From a virus, in the IMG/VR virus record IMGVR_UViG_3300034682_000427, positions 1-26,528 of that record: a stretch of 26,528 bases of DNA. One strand, written 5' to 3'. The translations under genes were made by a program, and so were the position numbers. The notes below the pieces were generated by a model. It worked only from the letters and a program-made list of their open reading frames with translations. It did no database searches and was not told the origin of the DNA. How positions within the stretch are numbered: position 1 is the stretch's first letter; each line of letters starts with the position of its first letter. Of the stretch, positions 19,917-26,528 are shown in pieces.

Positions 19917-21127
19917 TGTTCAAGGCTCTTCTCGGAAGGAAAGAAAATCCGCTGATCATTGATACGCCGGAAAAACTGGCCCAGGCGCTTGGTGCTGGCT
20001 ACGAAAGTGCGTCAGGTCAGCGGGTGACCACCACCAGCGCCATGCAACAGTTGGTGGTCTTCAACTGCGTGCGGGTGTTGGCCGAGTCGATCGGCATGCT
20101 GCCTTGCCGGTTGTTGAAGCAAAACGGCAAGGTCAGGGTACCGGCCACCGGTCACCGGCTTTATCCACTGCTCACCATGGCGCCGAACGGGTACATGACG
20201 GCCCAGGAGTTCTGGGAGCTGATGGTGGCTTGCCTGTGCCTACGCGGCAACTTCTACGCCTACAAGGTCAAGGCCCTTGGCAATGTCGTCGAGTTGCTGC
20301 CGATCAACCCAGATCGGGTTCAGCCGAAGCTCAAGGACGACTGGTCCGTTGAGTACAAGGTCACGTTCAACAGGGGCCAAGAGACCTTGAGCCAGGACGA
20401 GATCTGGCATGTGCGCCTGTTCACACTTGATGGGCTCGTCGGTTTGAACCCGATCGCGTACGCCCGGCAAGCGCTCGGGCTGGGGCAGGCGATGGACGCC
20501 CATGCCGCAAAGCTGTTCACGAATGGCGCGGTCACCAGCGGTGTTCTGCGAACTGATCAGCAGCTCACTGACGAAGCGTTTGGGCGGCTGAAAACCGAGT
20601 TCCAGGGCGAACACATGGGCGTGGCCAACGCCTACAAGCCTATGATCTTGGAGATGGGGCTGGACTGGAAGCCGATCAGCTTGAATGCCCAGGATACCCA
20701 GTTCATCGAGTCCAAGAAGCTTACCGAGGCGCAGATCTGCGGCCTGTACCGCGTGCCGCCGCACCTGGTGGCGAACATGGACAAGATGACGCTCAACAAC
20801 GTCGAGCAGTTGGGGATGAGCTTCGTCAACTACTCGCTCGTGCCGTACCTGACACGAATTGAGCACCGCATTCAGGTCGGCCTCCTCAGTGATAAAGATC
20901 GGCTCAGCCACTACGCCAAGTTCAATGCCGGCGGACTCATGCGAGGCGACCTGAAAGGCCGTTATGAGTCCTACGGCAAGGGCATCCAGTGGGGAATCCT
21001 CAGCCCGAATGATTGCCGCGAGCTGGAAGACCTGAACCCGCGCGAGGGCGGGGATGTGTACCTGACCCCGATGAACATGACCACCAAACCAGAGGCTGCC
21101 GGCGATGCAGACAAAACAGCGCCTTGA
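19916..21127 (+). CDS. Portal protein, HK97 family
   Basis: Forms the dodecameric portal through which DNA enters the head. The 403-aa product shows HK97-portal features: AMQQLVVFNCVRVLAESIG near the start, GNFYAYKV, LPINPDRVQPKL, DGLVGLNPIAYAR, and SKKLTEAQICGLYRVPPHLV near the C-terminus. GAGGAGGG lies 5 nt before the ATG at 19916. Its 3' end overlaps the protease gene by 23 bp. Confidence 0.95.
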   Translation: MFKALLGRKENPLIIDTPEKLAQALGAGYESASGQRVTTTSAMQQLVVFNCVRVLAESIGMLPCRLLKQNGKVRVPATGHRLYPLLTMAPNGYMTAQEFWELMVACLCLRGNFYAYKVKALGNVVELLPINPDRVQPKLKDDWSVEYKVTFNRGQETLSQDEIWHVRLFTLDGLVGLNPIAYARQALGLGQAMDAHAAKLFTNGAVTSGVLRTDQQLTDEAFGRLKTEFQGEHMGVANAYKPMILEMGLDWKPISLNAQDTQFIESKKLTEAQICGLYRVPPHLVANMDKMTLNNVEQLGMSFVNYSLVPYLTRIEHRIQVGLLSDKDRLSHYAKFNAGGLMRGDLKGRYESYGKGIQWGILSPNDCRELEDLNPREGGDVYLTPMNMTTKPEAAGDADKTAP

Positions 21128-21758
21128 CCTGCCGCTGACCATCAAGTCGGTCAGCGACAACGGCGAGTTCGAGGGCTACGGCTCGGTGTTTGGCGTGGAG
21201 GACAGCTACGGCGATGTTGTTGTCCGCGGCGCCTTTACCGCAAGCCTGGCCAAATGGAAAGAGAAGTCCCGCCTGCCGGCCATGCTCTGGCAACACCAGA
21301 TGAGCGAGCCGATCGGCATCTACACCGAGATGCGCGAAGACGACGTTGGGCTGTACGTGCATGGCCGGCTGCTGATCGAGGCCGACCCGCTGGCCAAGCG
21401 AGCGCACGCCCACATGAAGGCCGGCAGCCTGACCGGCATGTCGATCGGCTACATGCTCGACGATTACGAGTACGACAAAGAGAAGGGCATCTGGCTGCTG
21501 AAGGCGATCGATCTCTGGGAAGTCTCCCTGGTCACCTTCCCGGCCAACGACGAGGCTCGGATCACCGATGTGAAATCTCTGCTGGCCCGCGGCGAAACCC
21601 CGCCGCCCAGCAAAGTGGAGCGGGCCCTGCGAGAGGTAGGGTTTTCCGGCTCACAAGCCAAGGCCTTCATGGCCAAGGGTTACGGCGCAGTTTCACCGCG
21701 AGAGGCGGGTGCCGACGCATCACTCAACCACCTGAAATCCCTTTTGGACAAAATGTAA
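21105..21758 (+). CDS. Prohead protease, HK97 family (U35)
   Basis: Cleaves the capsid scaffold domain during head maturation. The 217-aa product has the U35 pattern: GYGSVFGVEDSYGDVVVRGAF, His64 in LWQHQM, Ser113 in GMSIGY, and an acidic residue in LWEVSLVTFPAN, probably Glu139. GAGG is 9 nt before the ATG. It lies between portal and capsid, the usual order. Confidence 0.94.
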   Translation: MQTKQRLDLPLTIKSVSDNGEFEGYGSVFGVEDSYGDVVVRGAFTASLAKWKEKSRLPAMLWQHQMSEPIGIYTEMREDDVGLYVHGRLLIEADPLAKRAHAHMKAGSLTGMSIGYMLDDYEYDKEKGIWLLKAIDLWEVSLVTFPANDEARITDVKSLLARGETPPPSKVERALREVGFSGSQAKAFMAKGYGAVSPREAGADASLNHLKSLLDKM

Positions 21759-21768
21759 GGAGCCTCTC

Positions 21769-22971
21769 ATGGCTGTTGAAGAAAAAGACATCAAAGAAGT
21801 CGCCGACGCCCTAGGCAAAAAGTTCGACGAGTTCAAGGAAAAGAACGACAAGCGCATCGATGGCTTGGAAGCCGAGAAGGGCAAGCTGTCCGGCCAGGTC
21901 GACACCCTGAATGAAAAGCTGGGTGAGCTCGACGAGTTGAAATCTGCTCTGGAAAAAGAGCTGATCGAACTGAAGCGCCCGGACGGCAGCGGCACTAAGG
22001 CTGCGAGCGAGCACAAGACCGCCTTCATGCAGTTCGTTCGCAAGGGCATCGACACCGGCCTGGGCGATCTGCAGGCCAAGGCGCTGCAGATCGGCAATGA
22101 CGCCGATGGCGGCTACGCGGTACCGGAAGAGCTGGATCGCAGTATCATTGAGCTGCTCAAGGACACCTCGCCGATGCGCCAGGTGTGTAACCAGATCACT
22201 GTCGGCTCCCCGGACTACAAGCGCCTGGTCAGCTTGGGTGGCGCCGGGTCTGGCTGGGTCGGCGAAACTGACGAACGTCCGGCTACCGGTACCCCAACCC
22301 TCGGACAGATCTCTGCCTTCATGGGCGAGATTTACGCCAACCCGCAGGCAACCCAGACCAGTCTGGACGACATCTTCTTCGACGCCGAGGGTTGGCTGAA
22401 TGGCGAGGTCGCCCGAGAGTTTGCCGAGCGTGAGGGCACTGCTTTCTTGCTCGGCAACGGCGACAAGAAGCCAAAAGGAATCCTGGCCTACGCATTGACC
22501 ACGGCCAAGGACTCCACCCGTCCCTTTGGCACTCTGCAGAAGGTCATCACGGGTGCAGCCGGCGGTTTCACTGGCGACAACCTGATCGACCTGGTCCACT
22601 CGCTGAAAGCAGGCTATCGGGCCAACGCTCGTTTCATGATGAACAACCTGACCGTGGCCTATGCCCGCAAACTCAAGGACAGCGAAGGCAATTACCTGTG
22701 GCGTCCTGGTCTGGAGCTGGGGCAGCCTTCGACACTGCTGGCCTACGGCATCACCGAGAACGAGGATATGCCGGATATCGCGGCGGATGCCAACGCAGTC
22801 ACCTTCGGCGACTACAAACGCGGCTATACCATCGTGGACCGCATCGGCACCCGCGTGCTGCGCGATCCGTACACCAACAAGCCGTTCGTTGGTTTCTACA
22901 CCACCAAGCGCGTCGGCGGCATGCTCGTCGACTCCCAGGCGATCAAGGTTCTTACCCTGAGCGCTGCCTGA
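21769..22971 (+). CDS. Major capsid protein, HK97 fold
   Basis: The 400-aa precursor starts with a coiled-coil delta domain (KKFDEFKEKNDKRIDGLEAE and following heptads, residues 1-70) that acts as internal scaffold. The mature part should begin near residue 105, where KALQIGNDADGGYAVPEEL resembles HK97's SLGSDADSAG start; cleavage by the protease encoded just upstream is predicted after about Lys104. Typical later blocks include GWVGETDERPATGTPTLGQI and FMMNNLTVAYARKLKD. AAGGAG is 6 nt before the ATG. Confidence 0.96.
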   Translation: MAVEEKDIKEVADALGKKFDEFKEKNDKRIDGLEAEKGKLSGQVDTLNEKLGELDELKSALEKELIELKRPDGSGTKAASEHKTAFMQFVRKGIDTGLGDLQAKALQIGNDADGGYAVPEELDRSIIELLKDTSPMRQVCNQITVGSPDYKRLVSLGGAGSGWVGETDERPATGTPTLGQISAFMGEIYANPQATQTSLDDIFFDAEGWLNGEVAREFAEREGTAFLLGNGDKKPKGILAYALTTAKDSTRPFGTLQKVITGAAGGFTGDNLIDLVHSLKAGYRANARFMMNNLTVAYARKLKDSEGNYLWRPGLELGQPSTLLAYGITENEDMPDIAADANAVTFGDYKRGYTIVDRIGTRVLRDPYTNKPFVGFYTTKRVGGMLVDSQAIKVLTLSAA

Positions 22972-23010
22972 TTCAGCGGGCGCCTCCGGGCGCCAACTTC
23001 TGGAGTATTT

Positions 23011-23436
23011 ATGCCAATCATTTCCGTGAAGAAGGCGTTTCCGTTCGCTGTGGACGGTAACCAGGTGGTGGAGATCCAGGTGGGCGAGCAGGATGTTTCT
23101 GACCGTTGCGCAGTGGTGGCGGTTGATCACCTGGGCGTGGCCGAATATCTCGACCAGAAGCGCACCCCGGGGCTTCGTGAGGACGGCCCTACCGTGGCCG
23201 AATTCGTGGAGGCCGGTTACCTGGCTGCCAACTATCCGCCGGAAGGCTATGCCTCGCGCAGCTCGCAGGAAGAAATCGACGCAGCCATCGAGCTGCAGAA
23301 GGGCGCTGAAAACGAAACCGATCCGCTGAAGATGACCGTTCCCAAGCTGAAAGAATGGCTCACCGCCAACGGTATCGAATTCGCGGCAGACGCGAAAAAG
23401 CCGGCGTTGCAGGCCCTGGTGCCGAAAAATGATTGA
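23011..23436 (+). CDS. Head-associated protein with HeH/LEM-like C-terminus, 141 aa
   Basis: The 141-aa product starts MPIISVKKAFPFAVDGNQVV, a beta-rich segment common to small head proteins found after the capsid gene. Its last 35 residues (MTVPKLKEWLTANGIEF) look like a SAP/HeH-type helix-extended loop, a DNA- or protein-binding motif. GGAG is 7 nt before the ATG. Function unknown; a head decoration or completion protein is likely from position. Confidence 0.75.
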   Translation: MPIISVKKAFPFAVDGNQVVEIQVGEQDVSDRCAVVAVDHLGVAEYLDQKRTPGLREDGPTVAEFVEAGYLAANYPPEGYASRSSQEEIDAAIELQKGAENETDPLKMTVPKLKEWLTANGIEFAADAKKPALQALVPKND

Positions 23437-23746
23437 CCTCGACACCGTGAAGTCGCACCTGCGGGTTGACGGTGACGAAGACGACGCCCTGATCCAGGCA
23501 TACACCGACGCGGCATTCAGCACGTTCGAACAGTGGACCAACCGCAAGCTGATCGCCGAGGGTGAGCCGCTACCAGAGCCCGCTGGAAACTCGATCGTTA
23601 TCACGAAGGCAATTTGCCAGGGTGCACTGTTGCTGATCGGTCACTGGTTCATGGGGCGGGAAGCGGTAGTTACCGGAACCATCGCGACTGAGATGCCGAT
23701 GGCCACCCAAGCTCTTTGGGGGCCTCACCGCTGGGTGAATCTATGA
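23429..23746 (+). CDS. Head-tail connector, gp6-like
   Basis: The 105-aa product has the signature of the HK97 gp6 family: MIDLDTVKSHLRVDGDEDDA, then IQAYTDAAFSTFEQWTNR and a hydrophobic helix ICQGALLLIGHWFMGRE. The protein forms the ring beneath the portal. It overlaps its neighbours by 8 bp and 4 bp, so the connector genes are translated as a unit. Confidence 0.9.
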   Translation: MIDLDTVKSHLRVDGDEDDALIQAYTDAAFSTFEQWTNRKLIAEGEPLPEPAGNSIVITKAICQGALLLIGHWFMGREAVVTGTIATEMPMATQALWGPHRWVNL

Positions 23747-24081
23747 AGGCTGGCGATCTGAGGCACCGCATTGAGCTGCAGCACAAGGTCACACCTCGCG
23801 ACCCTGAATCAGGCGAATACGGTGAGCCGGAGTGGCAGAAGCTGCTTTCGGTATGGGCCAAGGTATCGCCATTGTCGGCTCGCGACTTGATCGCAGCGCA
23901 GGCTGCGAAGTCTGAGGCCACCGCTCGCATGGTGATCCGATACCGTCCAGGCATTCTGCCCACGATGCGAATCGTCTACCGCGGCGAGGTGTACAGCATC
24001 GAAGGCCCGCCTCTGGAAGACGACAAGTCCGGCCAGGAGTACCTGACCATCCTCGTGTCGAAAGGGGTGAAAGATGGCTGA
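23743..24081 (+). CDS. Head-tail adaptor, SPP1 gp16 type
   Basis: The 112-aa product starts MKAGDLRHRIELQHKVTPRD and continues WAKVSPLSARDLIAAQA, then RIVYRGEVYSIEGPPLED, the pattern of the phage head-tail joining family (H_T_join, SPP1 gp16). It closes the head and forms the tail docking surface. The start at 23743 overlaps the previous stop (ATGA); a longer opening upstream lies within the gp6-like gene. Confidence 0.92.
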   Translation: MKAGDLRHRIELQHKVTPRDPESGEYGEPEWQKLLSVWAKVSPLSARDLIAAQAAKSEATARMVIRYRPGILPTMRIVYRGEVYSIEGPPLEDDKSGQEYLTILVSKGVKDG

Positions 24082-24559
24082 CGGAGTCGAGTTCAGCATC
24101 ACCGGCTTGGATAGCCTGCTGGGGAAGCTGGAGTCGGTCAGCTATGACGTTCGGCGTAAGGGTGGACGGGCCGCGTTGCGGAAGGCCGCTCAGGTTGTGG
24201 TGCAGAAAGCCAAGGAAGGCGCCGAGCGGATCGACGACAAGGAAACCGGGCGCTCGATCGCGGACAACATTGCTCTTCGCTGGAACGGCAAGCTGTTCAA
24301 GCAGACCGGAGACCTCGGTTTCCGGATCGGCGTACTGCACGGCGCCGTGCTCAAGGATGGCGGCGACCTCAGCCCGAACTCACCAACGCCGCACTGGCGC
24401 CTGATCGAGTTCGGTACCGAGAACATGGCGGCCGTGCCTTTCATGCGTCCAGCCCTGGCCAACAGCATCAGTGAGGTTACGGCCACTTTTGTCACCGAGT
24501 ACGAGAAGGCAATCGACCGCACCATCCGGCGCGCTGCCAAGAAGGTCGCATCCTCATGA
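24074..24559 (+). CDS. HK97 gp10-like tail component
   Basis: The 161-aa product starts with the gp10 pattern FSITGLDSLLGKLESVSYDV, then AALRKAAQVVVQKAK, and ends with HWRLIEFGTENMAAVPFMRP followed by helices. Family members terminate or complete the tail tube. It overlaps the adaptor gene by 8 bp. Confidence 0.9.
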   Translation: MADGVEFSITGLDSLLGKLESVSYDVRRKGGRAALRKAAQVVVQKAKEGAERIDDKETGRSIADNIALRWNGKLFKQTGDLGFRIGVLHGAVLKDGGDLSPNSPTPHWRLIEFGTENMAAVPFMRPALANSISEVTATFVTEYEKAIDRTIRRAAKKVASS

Positions 24560-24924
24560 CACCACCTATTTTCCAAATCTGCTCGCAGGCCGCTGGCGTC
24601 ACCGCACTGCTCGGCGTCGGCGCGAATCTGCGGCTCTACTCGTTTGGCGAGGCCCCCCAGGATGTGACCAAGCCATACGCTGTGTGGCAGTTGGTCAGTG
24701 GCGAACCGGAGAACTACCTGGCCGGCCGTCCCGACGCCGACGGTTTCACGCTACAGGTTGACGTTTACGGCACGACCAGTACTTCGGTCCGCCAGGTTCG
24801 CGACGCCATACGTGATGCCATTGAGCTGGATGCCTACGTGACTCGGTGGGGTGGCGAAGCCCGCGACCCGGCCACCAAGAACTACCGGACCAGTTTCGAC
24901 GTGGACTGGTGGGTGCAGCGCTGA
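24556..24924 (+). CDS. Tail completion protein, DUF3168 type
   Basis: The 122-aa product matches the DUF3168 family: [20 protein letters not shown], then [20 protein letters not shown] and [12 protein letters not shown]. The family includes tail terminator proteins that cap the tail tube. It is coupled to the gp10-like gene by ATGA and is followed by a terminator. Confidence 0.88.
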   Translation: MTPPIFQICSQAAGVTALLGVGANLRLYSFGEAPQDVTKPYAVWQLVSGEPENYLAGRPDADGFTLQVDVYGTTSTSVRQVRDAIRDAIELDAYVTRWGGEARDPATKNYRTSFDVDWWVQR

Positions 24925-24942
24925 AATGTCGAAATCCATCGT

Positions 24943-24966
24943 GCCCGCCATGTGCGGGCTTTTTTA
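24943..24966 (+). terminator. Terminator between head-completion and tail genes
   Basis: GCCCGC (24943-24948) and GCGGGC (24954-24959) with loop CATGT and a T6 run. It divides the head/connector genes from the tail-tube gene, so tail genes need antitermination, read-through or their own promoter. Confidence 0.9.
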
Positions 24967-24986
24967 TTGCTGACTGGAGACAACCC

Positions 24987-25484
24987 ATGTCGATGAATGC
25001 TCAGGGCGCCCAGCTCTACGCGCTGCTGCCGCCTGTTTCCGGCACCGGCCCAAAGACCGTAATGGAGGTGGAGTGCCTAACCGCATTCAACCCCGGCGGT
25101 GCCCCTGCCGATCAGATCGATGACACCTGCCTGGCGGACACCGATCGCAAATACAAGAAAGGCCTCCGCACACCAGGTCAAGCTACCGCAACGATCCTGG
25201 CCGATCCGCGCAATGCCAGCCATGTGCGCATGTTCCAGCTATCCCAGGACGATAGCGACGAAGACATCCTTTGGGCGCTCGGCTGGTCCGATGGCAAAGG
25301 TATCGCGCCCACGGTCAACACCGCCGGAGACGATTTCGAGCTCCCCTCCACGCGCACTTGGTGCCTGTTCGCCGGCTATGTCGCCGACTTCCCGTTCGAC
25401 TTCGCGAGCAATGCCTCGGTGAGCACCGCTGCCACCATTCAGCGTTCTGGCAAGCTCAACTGGATCATCAAGGAAAACCCATGA
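24987..25484 (+). CDS. Major tail tube protein
   Basis: The 165-aa product has the phage tail tube plan: a start [20 protein letters not shown], then [39 protein letters not shown] and a beta-rich C-terminal part ending with a repeated-strand pattern. Similar to lambda gpV-type tubes. GGAG is 7 nt before the ATG. The stop overlaps the next start (ATGA). Confidence 0.88.
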   Translation: MSMNAQGAQLYALLPPVSGTGPKTVMEVECLTAFNPGGAPADQIDDTCLADTDRKYKKGLRTPGQATATILADPRNASHVRMFQLSQDDSDEDILWALGWSDGKGIAPTVNTAGDDFELPSTRTWCLFAGYVADFPFDFASNASVSTAATIQRSGKLNWIIKENP

Positions 25485-25819
25485 ATCTGGAGCAACTGAA
25501 GAAGAAAGGCGGCGTCATTGCTGATGCCCTGGTGCCGAAAGAAGTCGCGTGGAAGCACGTAGACAAGAACGGCAAAACCGTAACCGACAAATTCACGGTC
25601 CACATCCGTCGTCACGCCTTCGGTGTGATGGAGGCGATGTTCGCTGGTGGGGAAACTGAGCGCTTCAAAACCGCTCGCTACCTTTCGGCCAGCGTCATGC
25701 TGGGCGAGGATGGGACCGAGGAGTTGCCGTTTGATGATGCTGTGAATCTTGACCCTGGGTTGGGCCTGGCGCTTTACAACGCCGTTAAAGCCGTGAATAA
25801 CCCTCCCCCAAAGAGCTGA
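25481..25819 (+). CDS. Tail assembly chaperone, lambda G analogue
   Basis: The 112-aa product ([20 protein letters not shown], then [15 protein letters not shown] and a helical C-terminus) is a tail assembly chaperone (TAC). It prepares the tape measure protein for tube assembly. Its last codons contain a CCCAAAG slippery site, from which ribosomes can shift back into the next frame to make a longer G-T form. The ordinary product ends at the TGA at 25817. AAGGA is 6 nt before the ATG. Confidence 0.9.
   Translation: MNLEQLKKKGGVIADALVPKEVAWKHVDKNGKTVTDKFTVHIRRHAFGVMEAMFAGGETERFKTARYLSASVMLGEDGTEELPFDDAVNLDPGLGLALYNAVKAVNNPPPKS
25807..25813 (+). promoter_or_regulatory. Programmed -1 frameshift site (CCCAAAG)
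   Basis: C CCA AAG in the zero frame is an X XXY YYZ slippery heptamer, equivalent to lambda's G GGA AAG in gene G. The zero-frame stop is only two codons later, and a long open frame continues in -1. Confidence 0.88.
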
Positions 25820-26103
25820 CCCCGGCTGACGAACTTTGGCATGAGCTTGTGCTGAACGGGATAGGCGGAACATCAATCGCGGAGGCCAAGGCCACGCTTT
25901 CCTACGCGGAGGTGCTGGCCTGGGTCGACTACCGAGACAAGCATGGCTCGCTGAATGTGGCTCGCCGGCAAGAGCTGTCCGCAGCGCTGGTGGCTCTTCA
26001 GATTAACCGCAGTCGGGGCGGTAAGGCTGATCTCTATGAATTCATGCCGCATCACACACAGTCGGGGATATCGCTGATGAATGCGATGGCTTCTTGGACA
26101 TAG
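25813..26103 (+). CDS. Frameshift extension of the tail chaperone, lambda T analogue
   Basis: The -1 frame runs for 96 residues ([19 protein letters not shown]... to NAMASWT). It has no ATG or ribosome site near its beginning, so it is expected only as part of a G-T fusion: 111 residues from the chaperone frame plus 96 residues here, about 207 aa (lambda G-T is 279). The segment FMPHHTQSG near its end is a small domain seen in T-like proteins. It should bind the tape measure protein; the window ends before that gene. Confidence 0.85.
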   Translation, partial: ELTPADELWHELVLNGIGGTSIAEAKATLSYAEVLAWVDYRDKHGSLNVARRQELSAALVALQINRSRGGKADLYEFMPHHTQSGISLMNAMASWT

Positions 26104-26120
26104 CTTGTTTCGGCAATATT

Positions 26121-26149
26121 TTGGGAGAGGCCGTAGGTGATGGTAGATT
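26121..26149 (+). promoter_or_regulatory. Candidate moron promoter before the Imm gene
   Basis: TTGGGA (26121-26126) and TAGATT (26144-26149) at 17-bp spacing, each 4 of 6 to consensus. It would allow expression of the following gene from the otherwise silent tail operon in a lysogen. Confidence 0.5.
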
Positions 26150-26177
26150 GCCCTCGTTTAACAGGGAGCGTCTAACC

Positions 26178-26528
26178 ATGGTCGTTGAACCAGACTCCAC
26201 TCAGGCCTTCGTGATGCTCGCGATGGCCGTGGCTTTGTACTTCACTCCAACGATAATCGCGGCAGCGAGAAGCCACCCAAATCGGGTGTCGATCATGCTG
26301 CTCAACTTCTTTTTAGGCTGGACAATTCTGGGCTGGATCGCTTCGCTAATATGGTCGGTTTCATCAGGCGGAAAGCCGGTCAGCATCAACATTGAGCAGG
26401 CCACGTCGCCGTCCAGCAAGACTGTTGACCCGTACCAAGAGCTCGAAACGCTGGCAGCCCTCAAAGAGCGAGGTCATATTACCGATGAGGAATTCGATAT
26501 CGAGAAGAGGAAAATTCTGAAACGGTAG
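26178..26528 (+). CDS. Superinfection-immunity (Imm) protein with SHOCT domain
   Basis: The 116-aa product is an Imm-superinfection type membrane protein: two membrane segments (AFVMLAMAVALYFTPTII and VSIMLLNFFLGWTILGWIAS) joined by a short loop with HPNR, a motif of the T4 Imm family that blocks DNA entry of superinfecting phage. Residues 84-116 (LAALKERGHITDEEFDIEKR) are a SHOCT short C-terminal domain. The ATG at 26178 has GGGAG 9 nt upstream. It is inserted between the tail chaperone and the expected tape-measure gene, and reads less GC-rich than its neighbours, so it is a moron. It could protect lysogens or lysing cells from other phages. Confidence 0.88.
   Translation: MVVEPDSTQAFVMLAMAVALYFTPTIIAAARSHPNRVSIMLLNFFLGWTILGWIASLIWSVSSGGKPVSINIEQATSPSSKTVDPYQELETLAALKERGHITDEEFDIEKRKILKR

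Noticed and set aside
21811-23604. A 597-aa minus-strand open frame under the capsid genes
   Set aside because: Shadow of the capsid and neighbouring genes; no start signal and no domain.
1-26528. CRISPR array, tRNA or rRNA gene, insertion sequence, or attachment site
   Set aside because: No spaced repeats, tRNA fold, transposase or att-like direct repeat was seen. The integrase ends at base 1, so att would lie outside.

Overview
The window is one nearly continuous prophage, or temperate phage, of a lambda-like siphovirus from a Pseudomonas-type host. By eye the base composition is GC-rich with GC-rich third positions. Several accessory families (the DUF1654-like protein, the MACSGCAARR-type small protein, the zinc-ribbon protein) are ones I associate with Pseudomonas and its prophages. 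The gene order matches lambda in the early half and HK97 in the structural half. No rRNA, tRNA, insertion sequence or CRISPR array was seen. Neither attachment site is visible: the integrase stop codon sits at base 1, and the window ends after a moron at the point where a tape-measure gene would be expected.

Left arm (1-8961, minus strand): a lambda-type integrase and Xis overlap at the far end. They follow a long leftward early operon of about 18 small genes, most joined by ATGA/GTGA overlaps. Recognisable members are a NinX/DUF2591-like protein, an ASCH-like protein, a nucleoid-associated protein of the NdpA/YejK family and a LuxR-type HTH protein. One zinc-ribbon gene (8598-8813) points the other way. 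The operon starts from a well-formed PL (TTGACG, 17 bp, TAAATT) covered by two identical operators, and its leader carries a boxA match.

Immunity region (9220-10870): a LexA-box-controlled DUF1654-like gene faces a CI-type S24 repressor across a shared terminator. Cro is divergent. Three operator-like sites between cI and cro resemble the two at PL, giving a lambda-like OL/OR layout.

Right early operon (10659-15969): cro, a terminator in the tR1 position, an O-like initiator with internal repeats that may be the origin, a DnaC-like loader, a YbcO-like nuclease, a VRR-NUC nuclease, a second complete tyrosine recombinase, two small proteins, and a probable Q-type antiterminator. A candidate pR'-tR' late switch follows.

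Late region (16104-26528): a DUF2513-like protein, a lambda-family holin, two overlapping small genes, an HNH nuclease, a candidate cos segment, and the HK97-type packaging and head genes (TerS, TerL, small membrane protein, portal, protease, capsid, connectors). The tail genes come next (gp10-like, DUF3168-like, tail tube, tail chaperones). The two chaperone frames are joined by a CCCAAAG -1 slippery site equivalent to lambda G/GT. The window closes with a superinfection-immunity (Imm plus SHOCT) moron that has its own candidate promoter. No endolysin or spanin lies beside the holin, so the lysis enzyme must be elsewhere.
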